Positions 1-10,924 of a DNA stretch of 64,000 nt are shown piece after piece; the first letter of the stretch is position 1; the number at the start of each line of letters is the position of its first letter. Origin of the DNA: Gymnorhina tibicen (Eukaryota > Chordata > Aves > Passeriformes > Artamidae); contig VXAZ01018984.1 of assembly GCA_013399875.1 (NCBI GenBank), positions 3,106,935 to 3,170,934 of the forward strand. The letters run 5' to 3'. The position numbers and the translations under genes were made by a program. The notes below the pieces were generated by a model. It searched no databases, was not told the origin of the DNA, and worked only from the letters and a program-made list of their open reading frames with translations.

Positions 1-3000
1 GGAGCTTTTTATGTTTTTGGTAATGGGAAAAATTAGTTCTGACTGCTTTTTAAAGCTCGAATTATATATAAACCATTAATTAGGGGCAGATCATTTGTCC
101 AACTTTTACTGCAGAAGGGATAAAATGGGTGGAAAACATGATAATATACCAGTGCTCCATTGGAGGAAGTGTTCCTCCCTCAATCCAACTTGCTGATCCT
201 GTCTAAGGAATAGGACTTAAGAGCTTGTGAGAAAATGGTGTAAGAGGATATAAAGGAAAATTGTTCTGTGGCATCTGGGGGAAATATATATAGGAATAGC
301 AGTTGGGCTGTATTAACTATGAACATAAATGTGTTACTCAATTTTTCACCTCTTTCAAGACAAACACAGGACCCATTTTCCATGTGGCACAGTACATGGG
401 ATGTAACAAAAGGAAATCATAGCTCTGATGGACAGGAAAGCACAGACAAGAAGTCCCAAGGACACAGGACTGGTTTTGAGAGCTCCACTATGTCATGGCT
501 TCCCCGAAGGATTCTTAGGACCTCATTACAGATTTTGGGGTGTCCAAGAGCTTAAAGGGATGATGAATCCTGGAGCCTTAGTGGACTGTTAAACCTCCTC
601 CCATTAAAGAAAAACATGTGGTTGAAACTGTGTTGGCTAAAAACCATGGAATTTTCTGCGTAACTTTATTCCTTCTTTGCCATTTTGTGTTGGCTATCAT
701 GATCTGCCTGTTATATTTCAGCAAACACAATAATTTCCTTTTAATTAGATAATTGCCATGTTATTCATTGGTTTTGATCACTTCTAAATTCAGCTTTTGG
801 TTTTAACAAATGTAGTTTCAGAAGATGATGGATTTTTACATTTTTTAAACCGCTAAATGTTCAAAAAGGATTTGTACACATAACAAAATTAAAGTAGGGA
901 TTATCTAGCACTGTGTGTGGGATACAGCTATAATCTATACAGTGCATGGAAAAGAAACTGGCATTCTCAATTGCACTGCACACATCTCAGTAATAACAGG
1001 GTATGAGGCATACAATTTCATGGAACACCCACAATGAAAATTATTCTTTCCAAACAGAGAATTGTTTTGGAATAAGTTAGGTTAATTGGCACCATGGGAT
1101 TCCTCTCAAGGAAACACAGAACATTAAAATCTACACATGTGCATGTAAAATGATAAAGTATTATCTTCTTTCCCCTCTCAGCTCCTCAAATCTGAGACAT
1201 GCTACCCAAAATCAACAGAAACTATTATGTTTTGTTGATTCAAATTTCCTCAGAATAAACTGGCAATTCTTCATCTGGTCAGCTTACAACCTGAGAGCCA
1301 CTGCAGAGTTCCACAATTGCTAGCTCGAGTATGGTTATCTAGTGCAGCCTCTCACACAGAAATAGAGGTCTCTAGAGCTTTTGCCACATGCTTTTCAGAA
1401 TGGTAAGAAACTTTATTTTCAACAGATCTATATGGTGCTAAGATCCAGCCTCTTTCAAAGGCCTGTTGTGCCCCTATTAGGATTAGAACCAAAATCTGCA
1501 AACGGTTAATGAGAAATCCAGGCACATTTCACTGTCATTATACAGTCTTTGGTTAAAACACAGCATTTTACAGTTTCTGAATACAGTTGAAGTATATTAA
1601 GTCCTCACAACAGTATTGTTGCCCTCTCAAAAATTACAAAGAAGTTATCACTGATAAAGAAAAAAATCTTCCTTCACATGAAGAAGGCTGAATTCTCATG
1701 CAGACTGTTGTGCTGTGTGCATTGTGTCTGTTTTGTTACTGTTTAAGCTCACTATAACCAAGGATACTCTACATGGTTTATCTTTAAAATGTCCTCATTT
1801 TTTCACATTTGGCCATTTGCACACCTCAACCATTATTTCTTTCCAAGTTTTCTGCTCCAATTATGTCAAGACATTTATAAGCAATTAACTGTGGTGCCTA
1901 GTGGGCAGGTCACAGGTGAGGTGTGGCCTCAAAAATGATGTCTGTTGTGTCATGGGTCTGACTGCTGCTCTTCTGACCTCTTGGATGAGTGAGAAACCCC
2001 CATGTCCTGTGACCTGACATTACTTCACCTGCAAGTCCTGTCCTGAAAAATAGTCTTCATCACTTCTCTCTGCAGTCTCTGGGGGAAATCCGAGGTCTGT
2101 ATTGGTTGCCTTGTCATTTTTGCAACAACACAGGCAACGTAGTATTTCAGTTTCTCATCAAAGACATCCTAGAATCTCCCTTTTCATACACTGAAAGTGG
2201 AGTCCCAGGACACTCAAGAATACCCCAAAATGTATCACTGTTATATGCCAATGAGTTTATTCACCTTGCCCCCCTGCCTGGGCCTATGCACATATCTTAC
2301 ATGGATTTACCATTTGATTAGTCTTAGAAGTACAGGAGCAGGACAGCAAATAGAGTTTGCACTCAGCACTAGTGGAATTAATTGCAGAATGGAATGAAAA
2401 TGAAATCTTGCTCTGTTCGTCATAGGATATATGTCATACTTATGTTCTGTGCCTCAGTGTTGTTGTTTTAGAGTACTATCCCTATTCTTCATATAGAGAT
2501 GAGAGCTTGGTCTGGTAGAACAATGAGGATTTACTTTCCTGAGTTTTCATAGAGTTTGTTTCTGAATAACTCTGAAGAATTGCAGACCCATTGGGTTGAA
2601 GAAGGAAGAAATTCAGATAGGATCTCTCAATTGTCCTTCCAGTCCTAAAGCCTGGACAGAAATACAACATTCCACTGCTCCCCTTTCTCTCCATGCACCA
2701 AAATAATCTCTTTTGGGACTAACTGGTCACAAATTTAGTAGCTACTATAAGTTTGGCTTTCTAGGGAGCAGAGAGCAAATAACCTGTGTGGAGAGTACAA
2801 GCTAGTGCTTAGTGGAGGAAAGCACAGCTTGCTGTGATGTCAGGGCAAAAAGTTCAGGAAAGGTTCATTGATTTCACCCTCATCCAGTAAGTGTTCAGAG
2901 GAAAATAAATTGAAATTGCTGGCCTTGGATGGAAGGAGTAGCATGAATTATGTGAATTGTGGATATTGTGTCAGCAACATAAATCCTGTGGATATGAACG

Positions 3001-3352
3001 GACGGTGTAGGTATTAACTTAGATCTGTCTGTGCATCAACATGATGCAAAAACAAATGTACACATCCAGTCAAGAGGAATATGTGAGAAGTTTTATCGGT
3101 GACAGAACTGAGCAATTCAGCAAATAACACAAACAATCGGAACCTATTCCCACACTCAGTTTTAAATAGATTTTATCCCTGGCTTATTGCAGCCTTCTGT
3201 AGCCACTGCTCACTGCAAAGACAGCACAACCTATTATAAGCTTCTTGGAACAGGCTTTTCCAGTGCTGGAGGTAGTGGCAATTTTAAAAATTTTTTAAAT
3301 TTGATTACATATTGAATGACCTGAGTAATACATATTCGTGTGATTAAATGTT

Positions 3353-3535
3353 ACAGAATCATGGAATCATTAACTTTGGCAAAGACCTCCATGATCATTA
3401 AGTGCAACCATTAACCCAGCACCACCATGTTCACCACTAAACCATGGCCCCAAGTGCCACATCCACCGGCTTTTGAACATTTCCAGAGGTGCTGATTCCG
3501 CCCCTTCCCTGGGCAGTCTATTCCAATGTCTTGAC
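3353..3535 (-). repeat. CR1 LINE 3'-end fragment
   Basis: The plus strand reads as the reverse complement of a CR1 3' end: it begins with an AGAATCATGGAATCATTAA-like tail and continues through segments matching 'AAGACCTCCATGATCATTAAGT', 'ACCATGTTCACCACTAAACC' and 'CCCTGGGCAGTCTATTCCAATG' in the usual order. It is diverged, without a recognisable coding frame. The right boundary is approximate, because similarity fades after the 'CCAATGTCTTGAC' segment. It is a dead retroposon copy within HHIP intron 4. Confidence 0.85.
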
Positions 3536-4983
3536 GCAAACATGAAGGCACAGTAGATGTTTCACTACTAATGCATTCCAGCAAAAAGATGCCTGTGGTG
3601 ACCACATGCTCATTTGATCCTGAGAAACTCTGGAATAATTGGCTCATAGCAGCACAGTTAACATATTTACTACCTGGAAGTCTACTCCCATAGTCTTATA
3701 CTGAACTTATGAATTACTGTGTTCCACAGCACTCTTCATGGCATCACAGAAAATTCCTGCCTGAATCACTGGATCGCTCATTAATAAGATTCTGCAGGAC
3801 TGAAAGCACTTGTGCTCTGAGATAAAAACTACCAAAACACAGTAAAAGATATATCTAATTTTTAAGTCATCTAAAGGCTATTACTTGGAAATTTGCTGAG
3901 CATACACTTAAAATAATTGTCAGATATTTCTATGTAGTTTTTTTCCCTGCCAAGAGAACTGGCTCCTAAAATATTTATAAGGAATTTTATAGGAATATAG
4001 CATTTAAAAAATTTTGGGAATTAAAAACTCACATAAAGTAGTCTTACTGATATTAATTTGAAAGCAAGATGAACTAAAAAGGTGACTACTAATATTTAGG
4101 GGAAGTTTCTGTGTAAGTGTTTCTGACAAGGAAAACCATAGTCATAAAGCAGAGAAGAAAGTGACAGAGGTCGAGTTTAACTCATATGTTCTCAACAGTG
4201 ATCTCTGTTACCATTTAACTGAGATTTTCTGTCCCTTTTCCCTTCCCTCCCCTGCCCTGCCCTTTCCTTCCTCAGAGACTTTGCCCTTTATCATGGTATT
4301 CTCACGAGATACACAAGAAATGTTTCATTACTAGCTAAAAAAATATATAAATAACTGAATCTCTACACAAGTGCAAGTGGTAATTGCATAATGGCAAAAT
4401 TGAGGACAGCCATTTTTTGGGGGTTTCTGCTCTCAGCACTGTGTGAGGCAAAGTGCAGCAAGGTGCAGCCGTTCTTGCTGGCTGCACAATTTATGACCCT
4501 GTAGCCGGCAGAAACACACCAGAGTTGCACCAGAGCTTAGTCACAATCAAAAAGAAAACAAAACAACAACAAAAAAGAAGCAATAAACTGAAAATCACTT
4601 AAGGATCAGAGAGACAAGCAACTGAACATGAAGCCCTGCTGCAATCCTGTACCTAAAGAGCTCGTTCAGTCGGTGGATTTATAAGTAGAAAATGACCTTC
4701 TAACTACAGGGACTTGATTTTACCATTGGTAGCAGTAACATGTAAACTTGGCTACTTTGTACCGTTCTGAGGTCCTTTGTTTTAAAAGGATTTGGGGAAG
4801 TTGAATGATTATAGGGACGGACCACAAAAATGATTTAAGGACTAACAGTTGCAGCCCTAGAGCTGCTTAGCTTTTCAGAAAGTATTCTGAAAGGTGATTA
4901 TAGCATTTAATTCCCAAGAGAAGTGGTAAGCTCCTAATTTTTTTGTTGTTGCCAAACCATACCTTGATGCCTTCCCTTCTGAA

Positions 4984-5020
4984 CAATATACTTTAGACCA
5001 ATATACTTTAGACCAATACA
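4984..5020. repeat. 15-bp tandem duplication
   Basis: The unit CAATATACTTTAGAC occurs twice without a mismatch (4984-4998, 4999-5013), followed by a partial third copy. It looks like recent replication slippage inside the intron. Confidence 0.9.
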
Positions 5021-6280
5021 GGTTTTTGGGCTCAGGAGAGAAGAAAGTAAGTGAAAATTAATGTAATAGGTTGTGCTACATTTTATGGTGACTGCTACTA
5101 ACCTAAAGGTTTCCAAATCTTAGAAAATAATACAGCTAATAAGATAAAATACAGTCACAGGAGTATGAAAAGTTGGAGAACTGCTACAGCATTGATCATT
5201 TTTCTGTAAGTTAGATACAGTCTTAAGTACAGGGTGACTGGACTGATCTTGTAATAACAGCATATTCAGCATTGTTGCATCTCAAGAAATCATTAAATCC
5301 GAGTATTTAGAATGTTTTGACCCTTTTTTTTCCCCTGCTGAGTGCATTATAGGATAAAATCAGATTTGCAAGATACTTTTGGACCCTTTAATTGTTTTGC
5401 CTAAATTTAGATTCAGACACATCAGGTCTAAATGTTCTAGATAATTGATTAAGGTCTCCTTAAATGCCACTTAAATCAAAATGTTACCATTATTAGTTCA
5501 ATAGCTTCTCATTTCAACTTTCTGCCTCTTTTCTACTTGGCAGTAGTTTAGAACAGAAAGAAAATAACAGTAGTGAAAATCAGTCTGAGACAAAAAAGGG
5601 TTCTAATATTTTCATTAAAAAGTTGTCTTTGCTACATAACTTTGAGGGAAGAATTATAAAATGTTGCTCTGCAACTAACAACTCTCTTTAGCACAAAATA
5701 ATGGAGCAGTAAATCACCAAAACAGGGAAGCAGACTTTTAGTTTGGGTGGTTTTGGGGGGTTTTTGGTAAAAGATGCATTCTTCTGAATATACTCAGGAT
5801 AGTTTGCAATATTAATGGGAATGTTAATATATTAGGAGGTGGAATCAGTATTTTCTCCATTACACGGGGCTAGACATCCCTAAATATGCCTAAATATCAC
5901 TAAAAGAGCCCAGGTGCATGGCCTAGATTTGAGGTACAAGTGCATGTCTGACCCATGTCCTTGCTCAGCTTTGGGGCAAGACCGAGGTACACGGCTTCTT
6001 CTCGTCACCGCACTCCTGACACAGGGGAGGAGCGGATGGGAGGGGGTTGGCCAAGTGCCCAATCCATGCACACATACTGCAGTACTCATGTAGCTGCTGT
6101 GACATAAAATGCATTGGAGAAGGCCACAGATGTTGAATTAGCAAATTCTTGATTAATACCCATTCATGGCGTCCAGCAACTAAGTTAAAAAATAGAAGAT
6201 CAAAAAAGCATTCCTGCTGACTGTGCTGTCAAAGAGTTTTTGAAACTGGGAGATGTGCGAAGAAAAATTGGTTCTTAAGC

Positions 6281-6297
6281 TTTTTTTTTTTTTTTTT
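6281..6297. repeat. poly-T tract (T17)
   Basis: An uninterrupted run of 17 T lies in HHIP intron 4. On the transcribed (minus) strand it is poly-A. No retroposon body was recognised beside it. Confidence 0.9.
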
Positions 6298-9200
6298 AAA
6301 TCTTCAGGAATCCTGTATCTAATTTTCTCTTAAGTAGGGCCACCAAGAAGCACAAGTCACCATCATCCATTCATGGAATCCATCTCTGTTACGAAATACT
6401 TCTCCACACTTGTGCTAATTCCTTCTGAGATACTGGCAGCAGATAAAATTATTGCTGCTTCTTTTTCATTTGAACTCCTTAAAATTAAATCATGTAACTG
6501 TCAGTAATTTTACTGCAGCAACAGTTTTCAAGCAGAGAACATCAATGACTTCAATGAGCATTAAAAGCCAGCGGACCAATAAAACTTAGGCAAAGAGTTG
6601 TACCAATCTTCTTACTTTCTGTTTATATCCACAGACCTTCCCAGGAGCAATGGACAAGAAGCAAGTCCAGGCAATCCTACTGATGTGCTTAGGGCAGCAG
6701 GGCCCATGAGGAAGCCCTACAAACTTGCTCGCAGCAATGTTAAGGGCTCCAAATGAATTTCATCAACACAGGGACCAGTAGATCCATTAGAGAAACAAAA
6801 AGGCATCTTTTTTAGGAGGGAAACATGACTTATTGTTATACAAGGCAATCACCTCTCTTCCTCTGTTTTTGTGTATTGTTTTCCCCCTTATCTGACCACC
6901 CGTGCTGTGATGAGTGAAATATGTTAGTGAGCTCAGAACTAACCTCCAGGATTATTTTTATGAAGGAAATATATCACTTCAGTTTCTCGGTTATATTAGC
7001 CTCAAGATAGTTTTCAGTTGATTCTTTGGAACCGATTTGCTACTTTGTGACAATAAAATGATTTTATCACTGCTAAATTTCCTCTTGACATTAGAAAAAG
7101 AAGACAAAATCACCACCACTATTTTATTCCATCTATTGGCATTAAAATTATCTTATTGGGATAGCTGTCCAAAATTCTTTTCGGAGGCATCCATTTACAT
7201 TACCGTTGATTCAACCACAGCTGCATTACTATTATTGTTAGCATTAGCACTGTCATTATCAATATTCTAATTATCTGCTGGGTACAACATATGTCTCTAA
7301 AAGTTTGAAGAAGTATTTTTGCTGGTTTTACTGTCACTAGAGTTAAGTATTTGTTTGTATTTCAGGTACAGAAAGAAAATAGCAGGAACTGCTTTTTTCA
7401 GACACTTGAGTAAAAGAGAGAAAATTTTTACACTTCTTTTTAGGGAAAAAATATTGTTTGCCTTTTCTTGCTATCATTGCTTCAAGTCTGGAAAAGAGGT
7501 GAGCAGTTTCTGTTTTCTTCAAAGTGTGTACATCCAAATTCTGGCACTATACATGTTTCCTGAGTGAGCACAGAGGACACATTCCATGATGTTTGCACTG
7601 TGCTTGTGAATGTAGGGTTTTAGATTTGTTGAGATTTTTTTAATGCTGACTGTTCTGCACTGCCTGCTGGAAAATCATCTATCCACAGAGTATTCTCCAT
7701 TACTGATTTCTAGTATTGAAATGTGTAACAGGTAAGTAAAACCAAATACTCTATCAAGTAGTGACAGTGCTACCATTGCCACAGTGATCTCCCATCCTTG
7801 TAGGTAAGGGACCATGGACAGTGATCACGGGAATCAGACTGCAGAGGAGAACGTAAAGATGTTTAAGAACCCTTGTTTTAAAGCTACCATTTTGGTTATA
7901 TGGGGTTTGGGTTTTTTGATTTATTTATTATTTTATGTAATGTACTCATTCCATAAATTCTTTACTCTTTCTGTTTAAGAGCTGGAGTCTTGCTCCTAGG
8001 AACATTCCCTTTCTCCTTACCTGCAAAGTACATAAAGCCTCTGTTCTTGCCAGCCTGCATTAAACATTGCAATACAATTATCCTCAGTCACTGGACTGTT
8101 ATCTCAGGGAATTGAATTAGACTTTCTAGCTTAGAAACATCAAATTATTTACACAAAATGTTATAGTTGACACAGATCCAGTGTAGAGCATTATACGATG
8201 GTTAGAACAGTAAAGATTAAAAAGATCAGGTCACTGATTTAAAACAGAACTAAAAGTTGAATCTGATCCTGAAGGGTACCTGTTGAGAGTCATATCAAGC
8301 AGGTTAGTGCCTGTTCAGAAGCATGGAAAACCAGTTTTCCATTTAGCTTTGTGTCTAAATTGCAGCTGTAAAAGTTTGCCTGAGAAAGGTTTCTTTGGGA
8401 CCAATAACAGTTCTGTGGAAATTTCACTGTTGGTTTTTCACAAATACAAATGATCAGAACTTTTAGTTAAAAAATATGAAACAGTCTTAGATGGTTGTTC
8501 AAAACCACCACTGATAAATCCCTTCTGTTTGGATATCTTGAACATAATGGTTACTTACAGGGGCAGAAATGGAAGCATTCAGCAAAACACAGAATTACAG
8601 AAATTTTTTTCCTGAAAAAGGTGCAATATGTTTCATTGCTCTCTTCTTCAACACACACTAAAAACCTCTGAGACTTCCTCTCAGAAAAGTCTATCTTAAT
8701 TGGCCTCTTGCCCTTATAGCTGAAACAAAATTATCAGTTAACATGTGCTATGCATTTTAAATCAATCTAGTTTGTCCCAATTATTATTTAAGATCACTCT
8801 GTCAAGTGTTGTCAGTATAACTTTCATCCATGAAGGTTTTTTGATACATAGTCCTGACTGTTCTAGGCATAACCTGTTTACAACTTAAAACTTCTTTATA
8901 TATCTGGATTTTACTTACATTACCACCCTGAATTGTGATAAGAAATCAACATGGAACAACACTTGACAACATTCCCGAAGTAAAATATCCCCCAGCAGAC
9001 TTATGAGTTTTCCCTTGGTACTTACCCCAAAACTAGATGTAATTTCTCACCTCCACCTTCCAACATATTCCCATCAGTGCCCATTCACCATTCACTCCCC
9101 TGACCATGAAAGTGTTCCCAGTAAACAGGATGGAAGCTGCTGCACCAGCCCTCCCTCGTGTCTGAATTTAGAGGGTCAGTCACTTTTACTTGCCCCTCCA

Positions 9201-9737
9201 ATACATGCAGTTTTAAAGCAGCCTCCCACCCAGGACAGCTTGTGCTACATTTGGGGTCGAGACAAGAGGGAATGAGCAGCCCTGCTCCTCTCCAGGGCAT
9301 CCCTGAGCATTCCCAGGCCCCTCTCCTTGTCCAGCTCTCTGGGCATCACTGAGCACCCGGAGGGCAGGGGGGGCCCTAAGCCAAACTTGCTCCCACTTCA
9401 CCACAGCAAAACTCATCTGAATTCAATGGGATGGAAATGAGGCCAAAGGATGAAAATACAAAGATAATGCTGTGGAATGCTGGTGTTGAATAGTTTCATT
9501 TGAATTTAAAGTGAGGAAAAAATTAAGGGAAAGGAAAAAGTTTGCTAAGAGTTACAGGATGCTATGTTTTCCCTTCCCACTACATGTTTTCACTTCTTTG
9601 CCAGAAAGAACCGTGGTGTCTCTTGTCATTAGTCTTCTTTGTTATTTAAATTAAAATAATATCTAAAAAATATCCTTCCCATTTCCCCCACATACATGCT
9701 AAAATGTAAAAAGGTAGAGATAAGTATAAAATCCAAC

Positions 9738-9939
9738 CTTTATTCCACTTTGAACAAGCTTGTGTATATCCAAGAAGGGTTCCTTGAGTATGTCTCCTTC
9801 GGGAGTGAAAATCTTCACATATCCTTCTTTCTCAAGAATAAAGAGGCGATGGGATCCATCCCCACAATGTACTGCTCCAACAGGCTGCCTTAGTCCACTC
9901 ACCACCTCCTGAATACAGAAGCAGTTGTGCTTGTGTTTT
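9738..9939 (-). CDS. HHIP: HHIP exon 4: end of the cysteine-rich domain and start of the beta-propeller
   Basis: HHIP is a secreted or membrane-tethered antagonist that binds Hedgehog ligands and lowers signalling; the ligand-binding loop lies in the propeller beyond this window. This 202-bp exon completes an Arg codon split by intron 3 and then encodes 67 residues. It starts KHKHNCFCIQEVVSGLRQPV, followed by GDGSHRLFILEKEGYVKIFT and ending DIHKLVQSGIK, which closely follows vertebrate HHIP. The GLRQPVG...LFILEKEG stretch is the first propeller strand region of the glucose/sorbosone-dehydrogenase-like fold. The acceptor AG is at 9941-9940 after a T-rich stretch; the donor is AAG|gttgga (9737-9736), phase 0, with weak positions +3 to +6. 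Reading past the donor meets a stop after about ten residues. One oddity is a Cys in the segment GAVHCGDG where, from memory, the human protein has Ser. Identification is very secure; exon borders follow from splice sites and phase. Confidence 0.97.
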
Positions 9940-10767
9940 CTAAAGAAATTTAAAGAAATAATGAGACTTTTCTTCTTTCCCGTAACCGTGACACAACAAT
10001 GTTCCTAAAAGATAAAATTATCGCTCTGCAATGATATTAAACACAGGTTTATATAAAAAAAATTTATATGTTAATGTATATAAACTATTTCCTTGAATGT
10101 ATGCAAGCACATAATACTGAAAATCAGTTTGAGCTCACTTGAGCAAAATTTGGTCTGCATACAAGAAAGAGAACATTAAATAAACTTAGATCCAAAATGT
10201 AGAGCAATGGGAAGGAAAAAATTTGGTGAAAGAAGAGAATAATTTAGAAATACAGAATTTCTACTATAAAATAAACACAGTAGATGTCATCACTTTGATA
10301 AAATTTGGCTTCTAAAATCCATTTTAAAATAATGACTTATGGTGGACTAATCTAATTTAATTATTTTCTCAAAAAAAACCCCCGCGAATGAAATAAATTG
10401 AAGATCACAACATACATATTTTACTAATAAATGTATCGTAGTTGTTTAGTAATATTAAATTCAGGTACAAATTACTTCCCAGAACTATGTATGATCCATG
10501 GGCTGGACGATAACCAAGATCCACAGGGTGGATCAGAGTAGGATTCTAACACCTTTTCAGCAAGGCAAATATCAAATGGTACTGAAATGCTGAAGCTCGT
10601 GTAACTTTCTCTTTTTACGTACACTAGCAGCAGCAAAAGAAAGTCACATCTGGAAAACACAGCTGCTCAGCATAAGCACACACTGAGCTGTTTCACTGGG
10701 AAAACCACAGGCTTTCCTAGTTTTTTTTTTTTTTTTTTCAGATTAAACAGCATTTATCTTTATGAAC
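9940..10767 (-). other. HHIP: HHIP intron 3
   Basis: This 828-bp intron runs from the donor AG|gttcat at 10767-10766 to the acceptor AG at 9941-9940. It is AT-rich with no coding signal. On the transcribed strand an A18 run (T18 on plus, 10721-10738) begins about 30 bases after the donor. Intron retention would append only about eight codons before an in-frame stop. Confidence 0.9.
10721..10738. repeat. poly-T tract (T18) close to HHIP exon 3 donor
   Basis: Eighteen consecutive T on the plus strand correspond to A18 in the HHIP pre-mRNA, about 30 nt downstream of the exon 3 splice donor. Confidence 0.9.
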
Positions 10768-10924
10768 CTGCTGATCTCTTCCTCTTTGTCATATTCTTCC
10801 ATGTGGTCCAGGGAGTTAGAAGCTGGCCCTCGCACTTGTTTTCTTGGAAAATCTGGAAAGCACACACCACCATCTTTTCTTGCATAGTAATAGCAAAACT
10901 CATCAGCTGTAGTTTGGAGGAAAC
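10768..10924 (-). CDS. HHIP: HHIP exon 3: cysteine-rich domain, C-terminal part
   Basis: This 157-bp exon has both boundaries inside codons: it opens with GT completing the Gly codon begun in exon 2 and closes with AG of an Arg codon completed by exon 4. The 51 full codons read FLQTTADEFCYYYARKDGG, then VCFPDFPRKQVRGPAS and NSLDHMEEYDKEEEIS, matching vertebrate HHIP almost residue for residue. It supplies two cysteines (DEFC and VCFP) of the Frizzled-like cysteine-rich domain and the acidic linker leading to the propeller. The acceptor is AG at 10926-10925 (minus-strand ...tttttaag|GTTTCC). The donor AG|gttcat is a poor match to the consensus beyond GT. Reading frame and phase agree with both neighbours, so the call is secure. 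Confidence 0.97.

Larger units (their letters stand above)
1..9737 (-). other. HHIP: HHIP intron 4 (partial)
   Basis: This is non-coding DNA after the exon 4 donor at 9737-9736. The next expected HHIP exon (continuing the propeller after SGIK, beginning with a Gly-Gly-Asp-Glu-Arg-like segment in vertebrate HHIP) was looked for on the minus strand and not found, so the intron is longer than 9.7 kb. It holds a CR1 fragment near 3353-3535, a T17 tract at 6281-6297, a short tandem duplication at 4984-5020 and a relatively GC-rich block at about 9020-9410. The short open frames here show no family resemblance. Confidence 0.75.

Noticed and set aside
7037..7270. Hydrophobic open frame ending in a Leu/Ala-rich run
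   Set aside because: It results from ATT/TTA-rich low-complexity DNA in HHIP intron 4; no conserved domain.
9696..9893. Plus-strand open frame over HHIP exon 4
   Set aside because: It is the antisense shadow of the real exon.
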